Assembly (NCBI GenBank): GCA_049115815.1
Contig: JAGDZO010000014.1
Span: 62,001 to 126,000, forward strand
Length of the DNA: 64,000 nucleotides
Origin: Marinoscillum sp049115815
GTDB taxonomy: Bacteria > Bacteroidota > Bacteroidia > Cytophagales > Cyclobacteriaceae
Direction: 5' to 3'
The number at the start of each line of letters is the position of its first letter. Positions within the stretch are counted from its first letter, which is position 1. Shown in pieces: positions 1-10,045 of this stretch. Under the pieces are notes generated by a model, which did no database searches, was not told where the DNA came from, and was given only the letters and a program-made list of their open reading frames with translations. The position numbers were made by a program, and so were the translations under genes.

Positions 1-1398
1 ATATGTGACCGCATCAATATCAAGTTTTACAGCATCACTTGCCTCATCGAAATAAAGAATTCTGACCGACATACTAGAGATGCTATGATTTCCCAGCCCT
101 TTTAGATCTGGAAGGAAATCCACAGTGTCCGGAAGCAAATTATTGACTATCAAAAAGGCTTTGTCACCATCTATATAGGCATCCACCAACATATTGATAT
201 TATCAGATTTAGTATCTACTCTGGTTCCGTTTACATCCTTCCACAGCTCATAAAATTTGATATACTCTGTCCATACCCAATCACCAGTAAATCCATTGAC
301 AGTATAACTTTCAGGTTCAGTGTCTTGTCTCATCATCCGCCATGGATACGGTCTTTCAACTCCGCTCTGGAACGCGCCATATCCCCAACGTGCTTTGATT
401 ACTGTAAATGGAAGAGCAATGGCCATTTTATCGGGTCTTTCTAAAAATCCCATAAGCATACTATTGGTGGCTTTGATAAACAACCAATCTCTGTATGAAG
501 ACCAATTCTCTTCGTACCAATCGTGCAATTGTGATCCATACTCGGAGATAACAAATGGACGCTCTTTGTCCACCAACCAAGTATAGTGCTCCATCATATC
601 GAAAGTTGCCTCATTGTTAGCGCCTTTGCGATAAAGTTCTTTGCCATTGTTGATACCAGGGAAATCATACAAATGCCACGAGTAAAAGTCCATATCATCT
701 CCTACCTCATCTATGTATTTTTTCCACCTGTCATTCCATCTCTGGAAGTTATTTTCTTCAAATATTGAAAACGCTCCTACATATCCCCCAACAGGGGTGT
801 TTGGTGATAGCTCTTTGATTTTCTTCGCCATTACTGAGTGATAATCGAATATATCTTGAATGCTTTCATTGCCAAAGTCAAATAGTGGATACAGTGGCTC
901 ATTAAGTAATTCAAAATAGACTGGTTTTGGCATCCCATCTGCTCCGCCTGAACCAAAGTAGTTGTTCATAAATGCAGCTGATCGTTCACCTGCCTCTTCT
1001 GCAGACATTTCCTCATATATACGATGTTGATTGGCCACTATTAGGTTTTGCTTAGCCTCAAAGCGATGACGTTCAGTACGATTTCCATATTGAGATTTGT
1101 AATTAGCCGCATTGGCCGCAATTTCCTCCGCATTCCTCGAGGAAACCTCAGTGGTGATAGACCCTGTTTCTCTGGTCAAATAAACATCCAAATCTTCAAG
1201 GAGATACTCCATTTTATCCAACTCACCATCCCAAGAACCTTCATAATTTGAAGAATGGACGGTCATCCACTTTTTGCGATCAAAACTATCTTCACCTCCT
1301 ACCGTATGTCGTAAATCGAAATTCATATGAACTCTGTCCTGAGCAACAATTGAACTCAAACAAACCAATGTGAATACCAGATATAATAACTTTCGCAT
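1..1398 (-). CDS. GH86 beta-agarase/porphyranase, 5' part (cut by window edge)
   Basis: The reading frame is open from an ATG at 1398 to base 1, giving the first 466 residues; the C-terminus lies outside the window. It begins with a signal peptide ending near Val-Ala-Gln. The body aligns by eye with the two other GH86 proteins in this window (40387 and 52717). Shared signatures are a Leu-Asn-Glu-Pro motif with candidate acid/base E167, a His-Leu-Tyr-Asp strand, and Ile-Ser-Glu-Tyr-Gly with candidate nucleophile E286. GH86 enzymes are endo-acting retaining hydrolases of agarose or porphyran. The gene diverges from the lipoprotein gene at 1658 across about 260 bp. Whether it cuts agarose or sulfated porphyran cannot be read from the sequence, and the missing end may carry a T9SS tail. 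Confidence 0.88.
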   Translation of the reverse strand, partial: MRKLLYLVFTLVCLSSIVAQDRVHMNFDLRHTVGGEDSFDRKKWMTVHSSNYEGSWDGELDKMEYLLEDLDVYLTRETGSITTEVSSRNAEEIAANAANYKSQYGNRTERHRFEAKQNLIVANQHRIYEEMSAEEAGERSAAFMNNYFGSGGADGMPKPVYFELLNEPLYPLFDFGNESIQDIFDYHSVMAKKIKELSPNTPVGGYVGAFSIFEENNFQRWNDRWKKYIDEVGDDMDFYSWHLYDFPGINNGKELYRKGANNEATFDMMEHYTWLVDKERPFVISEYGSQLHDWYEENWSSYRDWLFIKATNSMLMGFLERPDKMAIALPFTVIKARWGYGAFQSGVERPYPWRMMRQDTEPESYTVNGFTGDWVWTEYIKFYELWKDVNGTRVDTKSDNINMLVDAYIDGDKAFLIVNNLLPDTVDFLPDLKGLGNHSISSMSVRILYFDEASDAVKLDIDAVTY

Positions 1399-1657
1399 TA
1401 ACCTATATTTTTAAATTTTGAACAAAATGAACTTTCATTACTTATTAGGCAGATTCAATAGTTAAGAAACAATCAAAATCAACAATTTGATAACGAGTGG
1501 TTTTTAACTATTAACTCAAAAGTGATAAGTTGATGGCAGATTAACGTGTAGATCAACTAGACATAAACCCTACAGGTTTTAGAAAACAAGTGTACAACCC
1601 AATGAATATGCACAAACCATAACATCTTAGTCATGATACTAATTAAGATTGTCATTA

Positions 1658-2836
1658 ATGAATAAAGTTCTACGCATTCCAGTAATGATTATCCTCTCAG
1701 GGTTATTCTTTTCGTGCTCAGATAAGAAGGATTTGAGCTTTGCTGATGATGTAGCATTGCTAACCGAGCATGTCGATGATATCATCATCTTATCAGCCGG
1801 AGATGCCAAAATCGCAGTATCACCAAGCATGCAAGGGCGGATATTTACCAGCACTTCCAATGGCATGAATGGTAGAAGTTACGAATGGTACGATCGGTCA
1901 CTTATTGAATCGGGTGAATACAAGTATTCATTTCATAAAATTGGTGGTGCGGGAAGGTTGTGGTTTGGACCTGAGGCTGGAAAATTTTCCGCATTTTTTG
2001 AGCCTGGTGCAGAGCAGACAGCAGAAAATATTCGCATATCTCCTGATTTGACTAATAAGCCTTTTGAGCTACTCGGCTCGGAAAGGCGCGCGCTATCTTG
2101 TGTAGGCAGATTGAATATCCGAAACGCAGCTGGTACCAAATTTAGTCTGATGGTTAATCGTACTATCAAACTGTTAACTAGAGAAGAGGTTTGGATTGAA
2201 TTGGGTATTGATAGCTTGAACAGTCTTGCTTGTGTGGCTTATCAAGCAGAGACTAAAATTATGAACACAGACAGGTCGAAATGGCCTAAATCTAAGGGAC
2301 TACTTAGCATCTGGGAGCTAAGTTGCATGCACCCAACACCAAATACGTGGGTCATCATTCCTACACGTGGACTAGCAGAATTGACAACCTATTTCACAGA
2401 ACTTCCTGAGAATAGGGTACGAAGGACCGCAGATGCGATCTTTTATAAAGCCGATGCGAGTTATATGAACAAGATAGGTTTGAAACCCGAATTTAGCAAA
2501 AATGTGTTTGGTAGCTACTCCCAAGAAAAGAACCTCTTGACCATTGTGAACTATACCTTAGGCTCAGATTCAGCTCTTTATGTGAACTCGCAATGGGGCA
2601 ATACTGCTCCGTATGATGGTGATGTGTTGAATATATTTAATGGTGAAGTGAATAGAGCCGAAGATAGGAACTGGCCTTTCTATGAGATGGAGACTTCTTC
2701 TAATGCACAAGAACTCAGACCCGGTGAGGTTATGAGCCACACACATACTACTTTTCATTTTGAAGGAACTCGGGATGAATTGGAAAGCATAGCTAATCAA
2801 GTTCTGGGGGTTTCGTTAAAACCATTAGGAGAATAG
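1658..2836 (+). CDS. Secreted lipoprotein of unknown function, DUF6786-like
   Basis: A 392-residue protein with a lipoprotein signal (hydrophobic stretch ending Phe-Phe-Ser-Cys near residue 20). A TTG nine bases upstream is in frame, but the ATG at 1658 gives a clean signal peptide and is preferred. The body is rich in beta strands, with Trp-Phe-Gly-Pro and a His-Thr-His-Thr-Thr segment near the end. It resembles the uncharacterised Bacteroidota family DUF6786, which I think has a mutarotase-like fold; this is from memory. It sits 19 bp before an SMP-30-like lipoprotein gene, probably in the same transcript. A role in handling released sugars in the periplasm is a guess from context. Confidence 0.6.
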   Translation: MNKVLRIPVMIILSGLFFSCSDKKDLSFADDVALLTEHVDDIIILSAGDAKIAVSPSMQGRIFTSTSNGMNGRSYEWYDRSLIESGEYKYSFHKIGGAGRLWFGPEAGKFSAFFEPGAEQTAENIRISPDLTNKPFELLGSERRALSCVGRLNIRNAAGTKFSLMVNRTIKLLTREEVWIELGIDSLNSLACVAYQAETKIMNTDRSKWPKSKGLLSIWELSCMHPTPNTWVIIPTRGLAELTTYFTELPENRVRRTADAIFYKADASYMNKIGLKPEFSKNVFGSYSQEKNLLTIVNYTLGSDSALYVNSQWGNTAPYDGDVLNIFNGEVNRAEDRNWPFYEMETSSNAQELRPGEVMSHTHTTFHFEGTRDELESIANQVLGVSLKPLGE

Positions 2837-2855
2837 CCTCTTATCAAAAGTAACT

Positions 2856-3725
2856 ATGGAACTAAAAGTGTCATTTCAAAGAACTGCGTGGTTGATAGCA
2901 ATTCTTTTTCTAGTGAGTTGCGGAAGCAACTCCAATCAAAAATCTAACTGGGCAGTAGAGTTAGTAGCTGATGGTTTTAAGTTTATTGAAGGGCCTCTGT
3001 GGTATGGAGACAGGTTGCTGTTTAGCGATATACCTGCAGGCAAAATCTATGCTTTCAGTGAAGATTCTGGTGTAAGCGTGTTTATAGAGTCATCGGGTAA
3101 TTCCAATGGATTGATATTGGATCTGGAGGGAAACTTGATTTTGGCACAACATGGCCTAAGGCAAGTTGCTCGGATGACTGAAGATAGTATGGCGACCTTG
3201 GTAAGTTATTTCCGTTCGAAAAGACTGAACAGTCCGAACGACATGGCTATATCACAAAAAGGCACCATTTACTTTACTGATCCAAGCTACGGGATCAATG
3301 AAGACGAAGAAGAGCTAGGCTTCTATGGCGTCTATCAATTGATCGCTGATGGCCGATTGAATCTCATTGATTCGAGCTTACAGACACCCAATGGAATCGT
3401 TCTTTCAAATGAAGATTCGGTTCTATATGTAGCTGATACTGACTCCAGAATTATCTTCTCATGGAATCTCAATGATGCTAACTTTCAAAGCAAAAAGATT
3501 TTTGCACGGATACCTAGCAATACGCATCTCGATGGCATGACCAAAGACCAATTGGGGAAACTGTATGTGACTGGAACTTATGGAGTACACATTTTCAACC
3601 CAAAGGGAATTTTGCTAGACAGCATAGCAATAGACGGACATACAACTAACTGCACATGGAATGCAGATGAATCTGCACTATACGTTACCTCGGGCCCGGC
3701 GCTTTACAGAGCTGTGCGAGAGTAG
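2856..3725 (+). CDS. SMP-30/gluconolactonase-like lipoprotein
   Basis: A 289-residue protein with a lipoprotein signal (Leu-Val-Ser-Cys-Gly near residue 22) and a six-bladed propeller of the SMP-30/gluconolactonase/LRE type. Visible family motifs are Ile-Glu-Gly-Pro-Leu-Trp early on (metal Glu), Ser-Pro-Asn-Asp-Met (metal/substrate Asn), Pro-Asn-Gly-Ile followed by Tyr-Val-Ala-Asp-Thr, and Leu-Asp-Gly-Met near residue 228 (metal Asp). Such enzymes hydrolyse sugar lactones with a divalent metal. In an agar locus, a galactono- or anhydrogalactono-lactone is a plausible substrate, but that is inference. It runs convergently into the gene ending at 3729 with only three bases between, and no hairpin was seen there. 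Confidence 0.78.
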   Translation: MELKVSFQRTAWLIAILFLVSCGSNSNQKSNWAVELVADGFKFIEGPLWYGDRLLFSDIPAGKIYAFSEDSGVSVFIESSGNSNGLILDLEGNLILAQHGLRQVARMTEDSMATLVSYFRSKRLNSPNDMAISQKGTIYFTDPSYGINEDEEELGFYGVYQLIADGRLNLIDSSLQTPNGIVLSNEDSVLYVADTDSRIIFSWNLNDANFQSKKIFARIPSNTHLDGMTKDQLGKLYVTGTYGVHIFNPKGILLDSIAIDGHTTNCTWNADESALYVTSGPALYRAVRE

Positions 3726-3728
3726 TCA

Positions 3729-6494
3729 TTATCTCTTGACTAACCGATGCTGGTAGGACGTTCCGGATAATCGAAACTTCACCACATATATTCCTGCATT
3801 GAGATTCGCCACATCTAGTACAGCATGACCATTGTACTTTGATCGATTCACAGTCAACAGTTTTCCGGCTGTATCATAAACCTTGATATCAGTGCTTTCG
3901 ATTGGCAGATATAGCAGCGTGGTAGCTGGATTGGGAAAAATGAGAACCGGTTGACCTGGTAGACCCAATGGTCCCATTGGGACAAATACAGTGACTATGG
4001 TCGATGCTTCCTTTTTACTCTCCGCATCCAATACAGTAATCTTTGATGTTCCTTCAGCTATAGCTCTCACTATACCTTCGGAAACTGTAGCCACAGTGCT
4101 ATTAGAAGAGCTCCATTTTAAATCAATCACCTCAGGATTTTCGGGTGTAATGGAAGGCACCAATGTCAGGACTGAGTCAATGGTCAACCATGCCGAATCG
4201 TACATCACTTCGATCATCTCCACAGTAGTTGGTTTCAGCACAGTCACGGTCATAGAAGCCTCTACATTGGAGGAAGAATTCCTTACTTTGATAGTGGCAC
4301 TACCAGGACTTCTTCCACTTACCTCACCACCATCTACTACGGCTATGCCATTATTTGACGATGACCAAACCAGTTCTACATCTTCTGCATTTGTCGGAAC
4401 TAGCGTGGTAGTCATCGTAAAAGAACTATCTATGGCTATTTCAGCCTCAGATATATTCAGTTGGATTTCTTGCAATTTGATCTTAGCAGGCTCATTTAGT
4501 TCAACTTCTGTTTCCAATGAAAACGAACTCATGTTCCACTGCCAGTCATTGGAGCCTGAAGCCCAAAGGGAGATCTCCTGATCTCCTGCATCGAGATGGA
4601 AAGTATTAGTGCCGGGCAACCTGTAATAATTATCCCATCCCCCATTGTTAGCTACCTCTTCTTGATTCAACAATCGGTCGCCTGATTTGAGCTGCACCTG
4701 TGCATTGTCCGAAGGGGTGCTGATGAAATAATTCACATAATACCGACCAGTGTAAGGGACATTTACAGAGTATTTTGCCCAATCATCACGGTTGACAAAA
4801 TTTACGCCATTACCAGATCTATTCATTCCGGCATTACCGGAAGGTTCACCATAGCCGGTGTTGGTCAGGTTACCTGTACTGGCAAATGAACCCGCCGTAA
4901 TACTCAGATTAACCTTTACCAATTCCCTGTCGGATACTTTCACTACCACCTTGTCGCTAAACGCTCCATTGCCTGAAGTAGCTGTGAGCGTAGCAAAACC
5001 CAATTTATTAGCCACAATATCACCACTAGCATCGAGAGAGGCGATGGTCTCATCACTGCTCATCCAACTAAAAGAAGTATTGGTAGCATTTAATGGGGTA
5101 AGCACCGGTTCCAAAGTTCTCTTTTCATTCACTGCCAGATAGATAGTATCTGGCTGCAGCATCATTCCGGTTGCACTAGTCGCTTTTTTTTTGAATCTCC
5201 TGAGGTGCATCCAGCCACCCGGCACATCCCATTTGAGTACATGACTTAGTCCCCATTCTATTCCGCCATGAGGATTATCAGCTGGGTTTTCAGGTCTAAA
5301 GAGACCGGCAGCCTCGGGGAGGTTAGTAGCGGAGCCTTTGATTTCAAAATTGAAACCATCCTCTGCAAACTGAATGGTCTGAGCTTCAGGTCCATCTTGG
5401 TGCTGTAGGATGGCCACACCACCATTGTAGTTCCAAACCATCACTTCATGCCCTGTGTTGGTGATCGGGTTCATTTCAGATTTGACATATGGCCCAGTGG
5501 GACTATCCGCTATGGCTACTCCCCATTTTACTTGTTTGCCTAAGTTACAAACAGGATTACACCACCTGTTGCAGCCGCTTGCGCTGAAGCAATTGCACTC
5601 TCCTTTGTAATAGAGTCTAAATTTGTTTTCATAAAAAATGATACATGGGTCGTGTACCGCGTTGTTATCAAACCAGAGGTTATCCGTATAAGTCGGTCTC
5701 AAAACAGGCTCTGGGATTTTTGTCCAAGGGCCATCAGGAGAATCCGCATGAGCCATTCCCACAAAGTTTCTGTCATAGACTCCTGCCTGATCTTTGGCAG
5801 CTTGATAGACCAAATAGTATTTGCCTTCATGATTGAATATTTCTGTGGTGAAAACCGATCGATGATCAAACGAACCAGCTTCACCGCGAGTCACTGCTGC
5901 ACCATGTTCAGTCCAGGCCTCACCATCCTCTGAGGTAGCATAGTATATATCATTCAAATCCCATGGAGCCGTCTTGCCTTCGCCGTTGGTCAGACTATAG
6001 GAGTACCAAACATAGTATTTACCATTTCTGAACAGGACTGCACTCGGATCTCTTCTAGTATAAGTATTATCAGGAGCTAAATCTCCTTTGAGGTCAGTTT
6101 GCTCAAAATCCACATTCCAATCTTCATCATTGGGGATATCCGGAGAGCAATCGCCATTGGCAACATAACTCTCTTCTCGAATGGTAGCTGCACTTTTGAT
6201 TCGCTTCCGCAATTTGATTTCCAAGTCTGTAGATGGCTCTACTTTATACTGATCTTCGAACATGTAATCATCCAATTCGAAGTAGAGTGATTTAGTATCG
6301 GAATTACTTGCTGTGATGCTAAACATACCATTCGAATCGGTGGTAGCCGACAGGTTATCCTCAACGATCCTCACAGACACTCCAGCCAACGGATTATCAC
6401 TATTCGCATCCTTCACCACTCCTTGAAAGGTCTGAGAAGTAGCTTGAAACGACACAAAAATGAATAAACAAGCTATTAAGAAGAGATTTTTCAT
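3729..6494 (-). CDS. T9SS-secreted multidomain GH117-like glycosidase with CBM6
   Basis: A 921-residue secreted protein. Domains by eye: signal peptide (1-20), carboxypeptidase-regulatory-like domain (about 22-95), GH117-like five-bladed propeller (about 100-440), Big2 domain (about 445-525), CBM6 (about 530-665), two more Big2 domains (about 668-835), and a T9SS type A tail (about 845-921) ending in Lys-Arg. GH117 landmarks are kept: Arg-Arg-Asp-Pro with D149, His-Asp-Pro with D282, and Gly-His-Glu with H349. Known GH117 enzymes release 3,6-anhydro-L-galactose from neoagaro-oligosaccharides. This copy carries an extra cysteine-rich loop around residues 300-320 that the other two GH117 proteins here lack, and its many binding modules suggest action on polymer outside the cell. 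Exact specificity is unknown. Confidence 0.82.
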   Translation of the reverse strand: MKNLFLIACLFIFVSFQATSQTFQGVVKDANSDNPLAGVSVRIVEDNLSATTDSNGMFSITASNSDTKSLYFELDDYMFEDQYKVEPSTDLEIKLRKRIKSAATIREESYVANGDCSPDIPNDEDWNVDFEQTDLKGDLAPDNTYTRRDPSAVLFRNGKYYVWYSYSLTNGEGKTAPWDLNDIYYATSEDGEAWTEHGAAVTRGEAGSFDHRSVFTTEIFNHEGKYYLVYQAAKDQAGVYDRNFVGMAHADSPDGPWTKIPEPVLRPTYTDNLWFDNNAVHDPCIIFYENKFRLYYKGECNCFSASGCNRWCNPVCNLGKQVKWGVAIADSPTGPYVKSEMNPITNTGHEVMVWNYNGGVAILQHQDGPEAQTIQFAEDGFNFEIKGSATNLPEAAGLFRPENPADNPHGGIEWGLSHVLKWDVPGGWMHLRRFKKKATSATGMMLQPDTIYLAVNEKRTLEPVLTPLNATNTSFSWMSSDETIASLDASGDIVANKLGFATLTATSGNGAFSDKVVVKVSDRELVKVNLSITAGSFASTGNLTNTGYGEPSGNAGMNRSGNGVNFVNRDDWAKYSVNVPYTGRYYVNYFISTPSDNAQVQLKSGDRLLNQEEVANNGGWDNYYRLPGTNTFHLDAGDQEISLWASGSNDWQWNMSSFSLETEVELNEPAKIKLQEIQLNISEAEIAIDSSFTMTTTLVPTNAEDVELVWSSSNNGIAVVDGGEVSGRSPGSATIKVRNSSSNVEASMTVTVLKPTTVEMIEVMYDSAWLTIDSVLTLVPSITPENPEVIDLKWSSSNSTVATVSEGIVRAIAEGTSKITVLDAESKKEASTIVTVFVPMGPLGLPGQPVLIFPNPATTLLYLPIESTDIKVYDTAGKLLTVNRSKYNGHAVLDVANLNAGIYVVKFRLSGTSYQHRLVKR

Positions 6495-6662
6495 AAACGT
6501 AAAATTTCGATTTTAAATCCTTCCGAAGATAGGGTGTTTCGATCCTCTACAGATAAAAGCCAACTAGACAACTGTTGAACAAGACTCGATTTGGACTCAA
6601 CATGGATAAATTGGACAAAGAAACATACATGATAGTTAAAAGAAATATTTGATCTTGGAACT

Positions 6663-8717
6663 ATGATGAATATTAAAGGATCAGCATTAGCCATGACGCT
6701 ACTTTTATGTGCGCTCCTAAGTAATGCTCAGAGTCAATTTCTTGAAAGTCGATTTAGTGAATTACTTGTGGATTGGAAATATATAAAAGGGGTTCAATAC
6801 AATGCCGCTTCAAATGAGTATGATGATAGTGACTGGCAAGATGTTCAAGTACCGCACACTTATTCTTTAGATGCTATCAACGAAGTAGGCTACTATAAAG
6901 GGGAGGTATGGTATCGAACAGCGTATTCGTTACCGATCGCTGAGCAAGATAAACGGGTATTCATTAGGTTTCAGGCTGTTGGTCAAGAGGCTGTTGTATA
7001 TATCAACGGCCAGCGAGTTGGACAACATATAGGTGGATATTCAGCTTTCTGCTATGAAATTACCAATCAAATCATAAAAGGAAGCGTCAATCTTATTGCC
7101 GTTCAGGTCAACAATAAGCCAAGTTACAAGAGGATACCTGCCAATGATGAGCTTTTTAATCACTATGGTGGAATTTATAGACCTGTGGAAATTTTCACTA
7201 CTCCTCAGGCTAATATTAGCCCATTGATATATGCCTCACCCGGCATTTTTGTCACACAAAAATCCTTAGGGGAAAATGCAGCCACGGTGGAAATAAAGAC
7301 ATATCTGTCCCACACCGGGAACAAAAATGGAGATGAGTATAAACTAAATTATGTCCTGAAGAATCAGAAAGGTGAGTCCGTAGCAAGTAAACAAGTTTCA
7401 ATAAAGTCTATCGATCACCTAGACACGTTAGTAGAGCAATTCAGTATATCGAACCCAATTAGATGGAATGGTAAAAAACAGCCGCATCTCTACAATGTAT
7501 CTATAACCCTTAAAAGTGAGGACTTTACTGACCAAGTGAGTCAGTATTTTGGCTTAAGAAGCTATCATATTGATGACAACAAGGGCTTCATCCTCAATGA
7601 TAAACCGTATAGACTTCAAGGAGTTGCTATGCATCAAGAGTGGCAACAGACCGGTCCAGCTTTGTCTCCCGAACAGCACAAGGAGGACTTTAGCATTATC
7701 AGAGAAATAGGCGCAAGTTCTGTACGACTATCGCATTATCAGCATTCAGATGCGACATACGAAAATGCGGACAGATATGGGATACTGTTGTGGACAGAGA
7801 TTCCCTTTGTACATGACTACACAGGAAGAGAGCAATCAAACGCCAAGCAACAACTCAGGGAACTAATCCATCAGAAGTACAATCACCCAAGTATATACGC
7901 ATGGGGCATTTGGAATGAAGTCAGGGCATGGGTGAGTAAGGATGAACCACCCGTAGCTTTAACCAAGGAATTGGTAAATCTTGCGCATACATTAGACCCA
8001 AATCGTTTTACTGTTTCCGCGAGTGATCGTGGACTCATATCTAATATGGGAAATATCACCGATTACCAAGCCTGGAATAAATATTATGGATGGTACTATG
8101 GAGAATATGAGGACATGGCTAAGTGGCTTGATGATTCTAGAGCCGAATATCCTGACATAAATTTAGGAATAAGTGAATATGGAATAGGTGGTAATATCTA
8201 CCAGCAAGACCGATCTAAGCTCGAAAAACCCTCCGGAAGATATTTTCCAGAACCAGAGCAGACTAGATACCATGAGATTACCTGGAACATCATCAAAGAC
8301 AGACCCTTTGTGTGGTCCTCTTATGTTTGGAATCTATTTGATTTTTCGGTAGCCAGTTGGAACAGAGGGGGTATTCCCAACCTGAATCATAAGGGACTTG
8401 TCACCTATGATCGAAGCACCAAGAAAGATGCCTTTTATTACTACAAATCTCAGTGGTCTGATCAACCAACCCTACATATCACAGGGCGAAGAGATTCTCT
8501 GAAAGACGAAAAGGTCACTAATATCAAGGTATTTACCAACTGCTCAGCCTTAACCCTCTGGGTCAATGGCAAGAAAACAGCGAATCAGAAAATACCATCA
8601 ACAGTTCGTGTCGCTATTTTTGAAAATATAGAGCTCGAGGAGGGTACCAACCAGATTAAGGTAGTATCGAAAGACAAAAAAATTGAGGATGAAATCACAG
8701 TATATTATGATCGTTAG
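6663..8717 (+). CDS. GH2 beta-galactosidase, exported
   Basis: A 684-residue protein with a signal peptide (cleavage near Ser-Asn-Ala-Gln). It has the GH2 order of sugar-binding jelly roll, immunoglobulin-like domain and TIM barrel. The acid/base is E419 in Trp-Asn-Glu-Val, and the nucleophile is probably E505 in Ile-Ser-Glu-Tyr-Gly. GH2 enzymes in agar/porphyran loci remove terminal beta-linked galactose from the non-reducing end of oligosaccharides. It is the first gene of an operon with a GH117 gene (overlap) and an aldolase gene. It is shorter than the two GH2 proteins at 52895 and 60832 and lacks their C-terminal extension, so the three are probably not redundant. Confidence 0.87.
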   Translation: MMNIKGSALAMTLLLCALLSNAQSQFLESRFSELLVDWKYIKGVQYNAASNEYDDSDWQDVQVPHTYSLDAINEVGYYKGEVWYRTAYSLPIAEQDKRVFIRFQAVGQEAVVYINGQRVGQHIGGYSAFCYEITNQIIKGSVNLIAVQVNNKPSYKRIPANDELFNHYGGIYRPVEIFTTPQANISPLIYASPGIFVTQKSLGENAATVEIKTYLSHTGNKNGDEYKLNYVLKNQKGESVASKQVSIKSIDHLDTLVEQFSISNPIRWNGKKQPHLYNVSITLKSEDFTDQVSQYFGLRSYHIDDNKGFILNDKPYRLQGVAMHQEWQQTGPALSPEQHKEDFSIIREIGASSVRLSHYQHSDATYENADRYGILLWTEIPFVHDYTGREQSNAKQQLRELIHQKYNHPSIYAWGIWNEVRAWVSKDEPPVALTKELVNLAHTLDPNRFTVSASDRGLISNMGNITDYQAWNKYYGWYYGEYEDMAKWLDDSRAEYPDINLGISEYGIGGNIYQQDRSKLEKPSGRYFPEPEQTRYHEITWNIIKDRPFVWSSYVWNLFDFSVASWNRGGIPNLNHKGLVTYDRSTKKDAFYYYKSQWSDQPTLHITGRRDSLKDEKVTNIKVFTNCSALTLWVNGKKTANQKIPSTVRVAIFENIELEEGTNQIKVVSKDKKIEDEITVYYDR

Positions 8718-10026
8718 ACAATACTATCAATATGTTCTGCTTGGGTTGATGGTTGGATTCATTCAATCATGTGGAACCAATAGCAGTACACAAGAATCGC
8801 AGCAGAATAAAGCTTTTCCCCTATTCTTGGAGAATCTTGATCCAAATCGACCACTCAGTGCTGCATTAAAAAGAAGTTTCGAACATTATGAAGCGCCTAG
8901 ACTTTTGGATAACGAGTTGTACAGCAACTTTAGATATACCGAACTAGAGGGGTTTGATTATAATGATGGTGACGGCACGATCACACGAAGAGATCCATCA
9001 AAAGTGATTTTCGAAAATGGAAAATACTACGTGTGGTACACCTATCGTGATACTCCAACAAAGCCGCAGGGATACAGTAATAGCAATGACACTATACCAT
9101 CAGCGGATTGGGATTTGTGCGACATTTGGTACGCAACCAGTTCGGACGGATTTTCGTGGCAAGAGCAAGGACTGGCTGTGCCAAGACCTTCAAAACCGAA
9201 CCCAGGTTGGAGATCAGTAGCTACTACGGATATACTCAAGTGGAAGGGTAAGTTCTACCTATATTACCAAGCGTTTTCAGAAGCCAGTGGGAAGCCCGCG
9301 AGTGATGGTGCATCTGATAAATGTCCTGTGGCTATGTCATATGCTGATTCCCCTGATGGCCCCTGGACACCTCTCAATCAAGTGGTCATTCCTTTTGGGG
9401 CAGAAGATGAATGGGACAGCCGGGTGATTCATGATCCTTACCCTCTTGTTCATGATGGCAAAATTTATCTCTATTACAAATCAGGTTTGGGTAAGCGAGA
9501 TGCCAATAGGAAGCATTGGGATTGCTGGGGAGTAGCAATAGCAGAACAACCAGAAGGACCATTTGTGAAGCATCAGCTTAATCCCATCATGAACTCAGGT
9601 CATGAGACTATCCTTTTTCCATTTAGAGAGGGAGTTGCTGCGATTGTTGGCACAGACGGGATAGAGCATTATACTATTCAGTACGCTAAAGATTGGGTGA
9701 ATTTTGAAATCGCCTCAGTTACCAAGCTTGTACCAACTGCTGCTGGCCCCTTTGCGCCTGATGCTTTCACAGAGAATCCTAATGCGGATGGTATTACTTG
9801 GGGATTATCCCACTTTATCAACGCGGGCAACGATTGGAATAAAATGTACTCAAAACTGGGCCGATTTGATTGTGATTTAAGTTTATCTGTAAATGATCCT
9901 AGTTTGAAGCAATCAAATTTGCTATTACCTAATGATCTTTACTTCCGATACGGCCTAAGTGAAGACCAACGCAAGCGAATCGAAAGCCGAAATGAAACAA
10001 TGAAGAAGGTCACAGCAGGACAATAA
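8707..10026 (+). CDS. GH117 alpha-1,3-(3,6-anhydro)-L-galactosidase, lipoprotein
   Basis: About 439 residues. Upstream in-frame starts exist (TTG 8683, ATG 8689), but the ATG at 8707 gives a normal lipoprotein signal (Phe-Ile-Gln-Ser-Cys) and overlaps the preceding GH2 stop by 11 bases. The whole length is a GH117 five-bladed propeller. Conserved catalytic positions are D96 in Arg-Arg-Asp-Pro-Ser, D243 in His-Asp-Pro-Tyr and H299-E300 in Ser-Gly-His-Glu. The family removes the non-reducing-end 3,6-anhydro-L-galactose from neoagaro-oligosaccharides, and an unusual His acid is proposed for it. Pairing with GH2 upstream allows alternating exo-removal of galactose and anhydrogalactose in the periplasm. 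Confidence 0.9.
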   Translation: MIVRQYYQYVLLGLMVGFIQSCGTNSSTQESQQNKAFPLFLENLDPNRPLSAALKRSFEHYEAPRLLDNELYSNFRYTELEGFDYNDGDGTITRRDPSKVIFENGKYYVWYTYRDTPTKPQGYSNSNDTIPSADWDLCDIWYATSSDGFSWQEQGLAVPRPSKPNPGWRSVATTDILKWKGKFYLYYQAFSEASGKPASDGASDKCPVAMSYADSPDGPWTPLNQVVIPFGAEDEWDSRVIHDPYPLVHDGKIYLYYKSGLGKRDANRKHWDCWGVAIAEQPEGPFVKHQLNPIMNSGHETILFPFREGVAAIVGTDGIEHYTIQYAKDWVNFEIASVTKLVPTAAGPFAPDAFTENPNADGITWGLSHFINAGNDWNKMYSKLGRFDCDLSLSVNDPSLKQSNLLLPNDLYFRYGLSEDQRKRIESRNETMKKVTAGQ

Positions 10027-10045
10027 GTCAATAGAAGTTCAAATT

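Noticed and set aside
320..1251. Plus-strand open frames at the left edge
   Set aside because: They are antisense shadows of the GH86 coding sequence, with no family resemblance.
3991..5142. Long plus-strand open frames inside the GH117-like gene
   Set aside because: They lie opposite a strongly supported domain-rich protein and show the repetitive composition expected from antisense Big2/CBM6 sequence.
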